64,000 bases of DNA, taken from Sambucus nigra (taxonomy: Eukaryota; Streptophyta; Magnoliopsida; Dipsacales; Adoxaceae). Location of the stretch: NCBI GenBank assembly GCA_949130495.1, contig OX422211.1, positions 532,986,017 to 533,050,016 of the forward strand, read 5' to 3'. Positions 57,633 through 64,000 of the stretch are shown piece after piece (the stretch's first letter is position 1; each line of letters opens with the position of its first letter). Made by a program: the position numbers and the translations under genes. Under the pieces are notes generated by a model. The model searched no databases. It saw nothing but the letters and a program-made list of their open reading frames with translations, and was not told the DNA's origin.

Positions 57633-59324
57633 CTACATGTCTTGGATAAAACTGAGGAGGTGAGTAGGCCACACGACATACGAATTGACGCACCCACTAA
57701 TATACGTCGTGCCGCATTGTTCGCGCAACCACAATAAGGAGTTCTCCTTCCCGGTTATGACATGCGTGACGAGCACCCTGGACTCCATCTGTTGAAGCAC
57801 ACGTCCATGGACTATTCCACCCTCGACGATATTCGGGTCCCTCAACCCCCGCCCTATCCGCTGGCCATCAAATATGTCCAATATGAACACGCTCGGCCAA
57901 CCAATTGTCGATAATGGTCTGTTGGAGGGCGTCAAATAGGGAACTGGATCGTCGAAGTACGAACGTGTCGGTGATGAAGCAGCGAGGTCCACATCCTCGT
58001 CATCCTGCGCCTCGTCCTCCCGCACCTCCTCGTCCTCCCGTACCTCCTCCTCCACCGCCTTCTCCTTCCCTTTCCCTTTACCTTTCTCTTTACAGTCTCC
58101 ACCCAACGTACGCTTCATGAATGCGTACATATCTTGGACCGTCGCCTCCAAACGGGACAGCTTTGCGTCATGTGAATCCACCGTTCGAGCCAACCCGGTG
58201 TTGCTCGTCTCCAATCCGATGATCCTAGATTTGGCCACCCGCGAGCTCACTCCCCTTGTCCTCCCCTTGCGATCAGAGCCAAGCACTTGGCTGAGTGCGT
58301 CTGTGGACAAAGATGCCTTGTCGGCATCAGACTGCGACTCATGCACTTCCTTAAGCTTTGCCTGAAACGACAAAAAGCACAGGATTAGTAAAATAAGTAA
58401 ACTAAAAAATTATAACGTAATTAACAATAATTAAACTGTCGGATTACTTACAATCGTGGCCGCGACGCTCGGGGACACCTCCTTGTCCTTCCCCTTCTTT
58501 CTCCGAAGAGACACATAAGTATCGAGCCTATGTGGCTTACCCCCTGGCCCACTCCCTACCCCCTGAAATAAAATAAAGTAAAGTAAAATTAGTATCGGCC
58601 CCGCAAAGTAAAATAATATCCAATAATATATTTCTGTAGTTATAGATAAATTAAATATTACCTTCATCCTATGCTCCACCTCAGCGTAAGAGGTCCGGCC
58701 GGAGTAGTGCACGTCCGTCTTTTTAGCCCGATTTTCCCTCCCCGATTGTCGAGATGCCAATTGTCGATCCTCGATCTCATTGTCAATGAACTTTTGCCAT
58801 TGTGCCAATGAGATCGGCTCCTTGGGCGGGACGGATCCGCGCCATTGTAAAATGGTCTCTCGTGTTTTTCCAAAGTACCGTGTCCGCATATTTTTTTCCA
58901 CGTCTTGTGTTGCTCCCTCAACTGCTCCAAGACGGAATCGCGTAGCTTTGGATCCAAGTTGAATTGTTCCTGTCCAACAAATACAATGTTAGTTGCGAAT
59001 AAATATAAATATAAATATAAATATAAATATAAATTGAAATTGAAATATTCATATAAATATTACCTGTAGTGCCGCCCAAACAGCTAACTTGAGCTCATAC
59101 GGCACCTCCTTCCAACTCATAAACCCCGGGCCGATGACCGTCTTTAGCAGCTCGAGGGATCTCGCTAAAAGCTCCGACTTGTTTTCGACGGTAATCCCAA
59201 ATTTTCCATATTTGGGGAGCCTAGGGGCGGAGGAGCCCTCGTCGCCTCCGCTACCACCGAACCCAGATGACGACATCATCATAAACAGCATCATCATCTT
59301 CGCCCTAACATCTGAAGGAGACAT
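57633..59324 (-). pseudogene. CACTA-encoded Transposase_24-like protein, four exons, one frameshift
   Basis: Exons are 59064-59324, 58662-58969, 58452-58562 and 57633-58361, all with GT-AG introns (about 94, 99 and 90 bp). Exon 1 has WKEVPYELKLAVWAALQ. Exon 2 has LAQWQKFIDNEIEDRQLASR followed by ENRAKK, the conserved stretch of the plant Ptta/En/Spm Transposase_24 family. Exon 3 is basic. Exon 4 has DALSQVLGSDRKGRTRG, also a family signature, then a coiled coil, a KEKGKGKGKEK run and an acidic segment. Exon 2 needs one extra base in the T-run at 58891-58897 (seven T on the plus strand) to keep the frame: its length is 308, not a multiple of three, while the other three exons are. The probable role is subterminal DNA binding like TnpA. 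Confidence 0.82.
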
Positions 59325-60360
59325 TTTTGCTGTAAAAAAAATATTATTAGTACAGATAAAAAAAATATTATTAGTACAGATAAAAAAATGTTCCGTCTAT
59401 ATTATAACGTATGTGTAAGTTCCGTCAATACCATTTCGTTTCAATTTTGTAATATTATGTTTTTTCCAAATATTTAAAGAGTTATTAAATGGGTGCCCCA
59501 CCCCTGCCCCCTCCCCCCGCTACACACACACGCACACCTACGCGCACACACACACACACCCCCACCCCTACCCCCTCCCCCCACCACGACCGTGACAACT
59601 ACATATATTGTTTATCAATAAAATTATGACATGAGATAATTATAATTGTAGCATAAATTTCATTATCATGGGTTTTACCTAATTGAATTAAATGAACAAT
59701 ACTTTTAGCCCTTGTTATTCATCAAATTTGAGGCAAGTTAATTAGAATATTTGTATCGAGCCTATGTGATTTATATGGATTAATTCTATTACATTTATAA
59801 TTTAACTAATAGAGTTGAATTTTAATATTAATCTCCAAGAAAGTACCATTTCCAAATTAATATGCCCTCTTTCTTGTTTAGTGTCTCGTGAATTGATAGT
59901 ATGATTTTAAAAATAGTATACAAAACTAGGTGAGATTTTAGAATTACACGTCGAAATAATACATGTTGTATAATAATAATAATACAAGTGCATGCTTTGC
60001 AATCAAAGGTATTTATCTTTATAAGGAAAAAATTATCTTAAAATGATTGGTAGGGAATGTCTATGAGGTGGAAGATAATTTATTTGATATTTTATTTTAT
60101 TTTTTTTGGTTAGGTTATTAAGACTTTATTTGAATTGATATCTTAGTAATTATTATTTAATATTTATTTTGAGAAATTATCTTATAGTAGGATTATTATC
60201 CTAGAAACAATTCTAACATTCCATGAAGGAAAACTTTTATTGGATGGTTGAAAAGACAATAGTTCCAAATTTATTATATTCCATAACAATTTCATAGTTT
60301 CAATTCATTTTCATTTATTCTCTTAGTGCAACAACAATAATTTGAATTCATTTCATATGA

Positions 60361-60770
60361 TTTCCCACCCCACCCCACCCCTCCACCACCCCCTCCCCCA
60401 CCACACACCACCACACACACACACACACACCACCCCACCCCACCCCACCCCACCCCCTGCCCCCCTCCACCACCCCCTCCCCCACCACACACCACCACAC
60501 ACACACACACACACACCCCACCCCACCCCACCCCCTCCCCCACCACACACCACCACCACACACACACACACCCCACCCCACCCCCTGCCCCACCCCTCAT
60601 CCACCCCCTCCCCCACCACACACCACCACACACACACACACACACACACCACCCCACCCCACCCCCTCCCCCACCCTTCCCCACCCCGCCCCACCCCCTG
60701 CCCCCCTCCACCACCCCCTCCCCCACCCTGCCCCACCCCCCACCCCCTGCCCCCCTCCACGCACACACAT
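60361..60770. repeat. (CCACCCC)n / (CA)n low-complexity tract
   Basis: About 410 bp consist almost only of C and A on the plus strand in an alternating CCCCACC and CACACA pattern, organised as larger repeats around CCTCCCCCACCACACACCAC. It lies upstream of the CACTA gene. Long ORFs on both strands here are compositional artefacts. Confidence 0.95.
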
Positions 60771-60835
60771 ACACACATATATATATACACATACACACAT
60801 AAATATACACACAAATATATATATATAAATGGAAG

Positions 60836-60859
60836 AGAGAGAGAGAGAAAATGGACCTG

Positions 60860-60901
<42 letters not shown>

Positions 60902-60921
60902 AGCGTCGAGAGAGAGAGAGA
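60836..60921 (+). repeat. (GA)n microsatellite
   Basis: Runs of GAGAGA at 60837-60847, 60867-60900 and 60908-60921 lie near the 5' side of the CACTA gene; TA-rich repeats precede them at 60775-60830. Confidence 0.9.
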
Positions 60922-60980
60922 GATGGAGGGAACGGCGCGGGAGGGAAAAAAGAAGGGGGATAGGGTTTTTGCTGCGAACA

Positions 60981-61186
60981 TTGTCACGGTCGTGTCAAGG
61001 TCTTTGACCGTGACACGAATTGTCACGGTCATTGACCGTGACAAGTCCGTGACAAATTTACTTGCCACGGACTTGTCACGGACTTGTCACGGTCAATGAC
61101 CGTGACAATTCGTTGTCACGGTCGTGTCAAGGTCAATGACCGTGACATAAAACGCGTGTTTTTTTGTCACGGTCAATGACCTTGAC
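60981..61186. repeat. Right subterminal repeats of the CACTA element
   Basis: At least five copies of the CACGGTCAATGACCGTG palindrome type occur at about 60996, 61022, 61086, 61125 and 61166, with degenerate GTCCGTGAC/ACTTGTCACGGA units between them. Confidence 0.9.
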
Positions 61187-61236
61187 AAGGCTGGCCGGCT
61201 GAAAGGTGACAATTTGCCCATTTTGGTGTAGTGGCA

Positions 61237-62088
61237 GCAAGAGGTAGGTCTGAGTCTAAAGGTGAAGAAACTATTGTAGGTTATATGCAGTGGCAGTGGA
61301 TGTGGAAATGGGGTCTTGGTCAAGGTTGGTTAAAAAATATGGTGCAATTATAATTGGGTGAGCAACAAAGGAGGTGATGGTATTTCTATACCGCAACAGG
61401 TATGAAGTTGATTTAGTATGCTCTTCCCCAACTTTCTGATGAATGCCCCAGATAAACTTCAACTCCCTGAGGTTGATGTCACTCTCCTTGGGACACTTTC
61501 TCTTTCGGTCAACTGAAAGTAAAAGTCAATAAAATATACATCAGTATTAGTAGTTAGCATATTATGCAAAGAAATACAAGAAAACATATGCAACCTATCC
61601 CATTGCCACTTGGTGGGCACTTAGCACCCTGGTACTCAGCATTCCCTATAAAAGGATCATGTTTCCAATTTTTAACAACTACTCCATGTTCGAAGTAATC
61701 TCTATTGGAGTTAGGAAGGTTAACTACTAATGCTTTCTTCATAGTCCTAGTTTTCAAATAGAAAGTGGTATCACTAGTTACTAACTTAGAACAGAATATA
61801 ATTTGTGGGATCCCTAAATGTGTCCCATGGAGTTGGTTTAATATATATACTCCATTAACTACCCTCCAAGTATTGGGGGCTGCTCTAACTTGGACGATGT
61901 CAAAATACTGGCAAAATTCAAGACAAAATGGGTTTGGGGGAAAGGTAAACCCACATTCAGCATTAAAAATGGAGGAAAACCAGTGACCCTCAGTTAATGA
62001 AAAAAGATCAGGGGGAAAATGGGGAAACCCATGAAGGAATATTCCATTCATTTCTAAATTCATCAAGGGAAGTAACAGGATAAATCAT
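61237..62088 (-). pseudogene. T1 eORF-a, exon 1 and start of exon 2
   Basis: Exon 1 runs from the ATG at 62088 (MIYPVTSLDEFRN) to a splice donor at 61595, at the same place as in A and B; it is 494 nt rather than 505 and carries a frameshift near 62015. It includes AECGFTFPPNPFCLEFCQYF and GTHLGIPQIIFCSK. Exon 2 starts at 61512 (LKFIWGIHQKVGEEH) and is cut by the CACTA element. Confidence 0.8.
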
Positions 62089-62530
62089 GATTTATGAAGA
62101 AGAAAAAGAGAATAAAAAAAGATTCTTACATAACTTAAGGATTTAGGAAGAACTGAATAATAGAGATCGATCGCACAAGAGGGGGAAAGCTTGAAAACAC
62201 AACAACAGGAAAAAACTAAGAAAGTTTAAGGTAAGAGACGATTGTGGCTTTTCCAACCTTTATAGGTTTCCTTGAAAATTGGAAAGGTGATGATTAAAAG
62301 GAGACGTCGATTAAACTGTTAACGACTAAAGACAAAAAATATATATTTACCCAAAAATGATTCGCTAAAGTTGTAGATAATTACAAAAATATCATCCACG
62401 TTATGCGCCGATAGTTGAAGTTAGTAAATTTACAAGTATGGGAAGTCGGTAACCGACCAAGCCTCAAAATTATTTCCCGAAAAACTTTAAAAGCTAAATG
62501 CTCCATACTCTTGTAAAAACCTCAAGCATG

Positions 62531-62546
62531 AAACATTGGGGGCTTC
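62531..62546 (+). promoter_or_regulatory. Polypurine tract of T1
   Basis: AAACATTGGGGGCTTC lies immediately before the 3' LTR and is identical in A and B. Confidence 0.88.
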
Positions 62547-63018
62547 TGTTGAAACCAAAAATTATCTTGCTATGTGGACTAATCATATATGAACACGTGT
62601 TATCCATCTGGGCATTAATCCAAGTCAGAAAGGGTGAGTCACCGTCCAAATAAAGTAATGCCGACCAACAGGTTACAGAAGCCCAACCAACACCAGGAAG
62701 ACTGACCAACAATGACTGTAAATCGTCAACAATTGTGTACATTATTAACATTGTATAGATGTAAATGTCTGCGTTATAAAGGCAATTCATCCTTTAATGT
62801 TCCAACTCTTGTACATCCACAAAGGGCTATAAAATACATTGTAAACCCTACATCCAAGGCACATGAACAATAAGACAAGAGGCACTTGAACAAAGAAATA
62901 CACCACAGTGGACATAGGCCTTTCTTTAAGCCGAACCACTTTAAAAATCCTTTGTCTTTTTTACACATTTCTATCTATGATCAATTAATTAGGCTAGTCT
63001 AATTTTTTTGCATCAACA
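62547..63018 (+). repeat. 3' LTR of T1
   Basis: It starts TGTTGAAACC, ends GCATCAACA and aligns with 19666-20132 with about 40 differences by eye. Confidence 0.9.
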
Positions 63019-63165
63019 GAACCTTTAATTTTTTATCTCCAAAAACTCTCTTTCTCTCTCTATATTTTCTTCTTATCAATTTCATTGAGTGTTCTATGGG
63101 AATTATTCAAGTTTGCTACTTGAAGAACCCGTGAATTTGTTGTATCTTGGAGGTAATTTGCCTAT
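63019..63165 (+). repeat. Second copia 3' LTR, continuation
   Basis: CTCTCTTTCTCTCTCTATAT, then TTGAGTGTTCTATGGGAATT and CTACTTGAAGAACCCGTGAA, are typical of the 3' half of plant copia LTRs. Together with 19074-19665 it shows that T1 landed in this LTR. A foldback element interrupts it at 63171. Confidence 0.65.
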
Positions 63166-63170
63166 ATACC

Positions 63171-63851
63171 CGTGGTGACAATTAATCTCAACACAAATGA
63201 TAAGCAAATGTGATCGCCAGAATAAGTAAAAAACATAAAAAATCTGCAATCACACACAACCCAAGATATACGTGGTTCGATAAAATGGACTACGTCCACG
63301 GTGGTGCTATCTAATTTTTATTTATGTTTAGTCCGGGGGAGTGTTTACAAAATCAATCCCTTTGCCCCGGGTTGAGGGTTTAATATATACATGCCATTTC
63401 TCAGAGAGTGGGGGTGATGGACTCCCCCACATTTAAGTCCAATTATGGGTACCTCGATTAACCATTCCGTCCCAGATGAGTATCCCAATTAAGTTCGTCC
63501 CAAAGTCTAAAGGCCTCTGCATAACTAATTTAGTTATGACTCATCCAACCCCTAAAATCTCTCACGAGATATTCTAGGAGTTATGGGCTAATGTGTGGGA
63601 GTCCAACATCCCCACTTTTCGAGAAATGACATGTATATATTAAACCCTCAACTCGGGACAAAGGGCACGATTTTGAAAACACTCCCCCGGAGTAAACATA
63701 AATAAAAATCTGAGAGCACCACCGTGGATGTAGGCCATTTTACCGAACCACGTATATCTTGTGTTGTGTGTGATTGCAGTTATTTTATTTTTTTACTTAT
63801 TCTGTTGATCGCATTTGCTTATCATTTGTGTTGAGATTAATTGTCACCACA
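63171..63851. mobile_element. Foldback element made of two inverted LTR-like arms
   Basis: The left arm 63171-63431 and right arm 63592-63851 are inverted copies (about 90% identical by eye) around a 160-bp spacer. The outer ends are CGTGGTGACAATTAATC and its complement ending GTCACCACA. A 5-bp duplication ATACC flanks it (63166-63170 and 63852-63856). Each arm read outward starts TGTG(G/T)GGGAGTCCA, contains the LTR-type motif ACCACCGTGGA(C/T)GTAG and ends TCACCAC(A/G), so each looks like a short copia-type LTR of about 260 bp. Coding sequence is absent. Confidence 0.88.
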
Positions 63852-63856
63852 ATACC

Positions 63857-64000
63857 AATTAGAAAACTCGATTTAAGTGAGTGAAAATAACACCTTAGGG
63901 TAAGTAATTCATTATGCCTCAAATCCTAAGGTCTTTCCAATTTTCATCACTGCAATCCTATAAATTTTCTAACAATCTTAAGGTGTTATTTTCAATGGAG
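63857..64000. repeat. MITE-like small inverted repeat and flanks
   Basis: TGAAAATAACACCTTAGGG at 63882-63900 is repeated in inverse orientation at 63977-63994, spanning 113 bp. This resembles a small non-autonomous DNA element; no target duplication is evident. The flanking bases are unassigned. Confidence 0.55.

Larger units (their letters stand above)
57132..61233 (-). mobile_element. CACTA (En/Spm) DNA transposon in T1's eORF-a
   Basis: The ends are CACTACATCAAATCTGCCC (57132) and, on the minus strand from 61233, CACTACACCAAAATGGGC; a 3-bp target duplication GCA flanks both (57129-57131, 61234-61236). A 3-bp duplication and CACTA ends define the superfamily. Both subterminal regions carry palindromic GGTCAATGACC repeats, the usual binding sites of the element's regulatory protein. 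One spliced gene of the Transposase_24 type lies inside; no TnpD-like transposase was found, so the 4.1-kb element is probably non-autonomous. Confidence 0.95.
19666..63018 (+). mobile_element. T1: complete but disrupted Tat-lineage gypsy element
   Basis: The 5' LTR (19666-20132), primer site, gag, pol, antisense ORF cassette, polypurine tract (62531-62546) and 3' LTR (62547-63018) are all found in order. The full 43 kb is due to insertions: a solo Tekay LTR at 25558-31336, element B at 32661-54699 and a CACTA element at 57132-61233. Without them T1 is about 11 kb. The two LTRs differ by roughly 9-10% by eye, the most of the three related copies. Flanks are AACCC on the left and GAACC on the right, so a clean 5-bp duplication is not proven. 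The outer sequence on both sides is copia LTR. Confidence 0.85.

Noticed and set aside
60292..61068. 258-codon minus ORF and several Gly/Val/Cys-rich or Pro/His/Thr-rich ORFs
   Set aside because: They are translations of the C/A-only tract and microsatellites; no start context, domain or intron support.

Overview
This is nuclear DNA from a flowering plant, most likely an AT-rich eudicot; the species cannot be named. I found no ordinary host gene. Nearly all of the window is LTR retrotransposons inserted into one another, plus one CACTA DNA transposon. Plant-specific hallmarks are Tat-lineage Ty3/gypsy elements (GGCGCC-type primer site, a second RNase H after the normal one, antisense extra ORFs), a Tekay-like chromovirus with a ~3 kb LTR starting TGTAA, Ty1/copia pol remnants, and GT-AG introns. 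Almost every coding region is broken by stops and frameshifts, so this is old heterochromatin-like sequence.

Left part, 1-19665. A minus-strand Tekay LTR (1-1532, running off the window) abuts the 5' LTR of a plus-strand Tekay element K1 (1533-9300). K1's reverse transcriptase is split by a truncated Tat element, T2 (3909-6585). Next come a decayed copia element (about 9705-17290, with two copies of a 1.3 kb direct repeat flanking its pol) and the 3' part of a second copia (17753-19665).

Right part, 19666-63018, is one Tat element, T1, stretched to 43 kb by insertions. It lies inside the 3' LTR of the second copia, which resumes at 63019. T1's integrase is split by a solo Tekay LTR (25558-31336, TSD TAGAT), which itself holds N1, an LTR element with no coding capacity (27377-30078, TSD CGGGC). 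T1's antisense ORF cassette is split twice: by Tat element B (32661-54699, minus strand, TSD AGGAG) and by a CACTA transposon (57132-61233, TSD GCA). B's own antisense cassette is split by Tat element A (36394-48678, TSD CCACT). By eye, LTR divergence falls with depth: T1 about 9-10%, B about 7%, A about 5%.

T1, B and A share one plan: 5' LTR, primer site, gag, protease/RT/RNase H/second RNase H/integrase, then two antisense ORFs (eORF-a with two conserved introns, and eORF-b), polypurine tract and 3' LTR. In A and B a tandem array of hairpin-forming ~32-bp units lies exactly between the converging ends of pol and eORF-b. The antisense cassette and the hairpin array are the most interesting biology here.

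Far right, 63019-64000: the remaining copia LTR holds a 681-bp foldback element built from two LTR-like arms in head-to-head orientation with a 5-bp TSD, and a small MITE-like inverted repeat.
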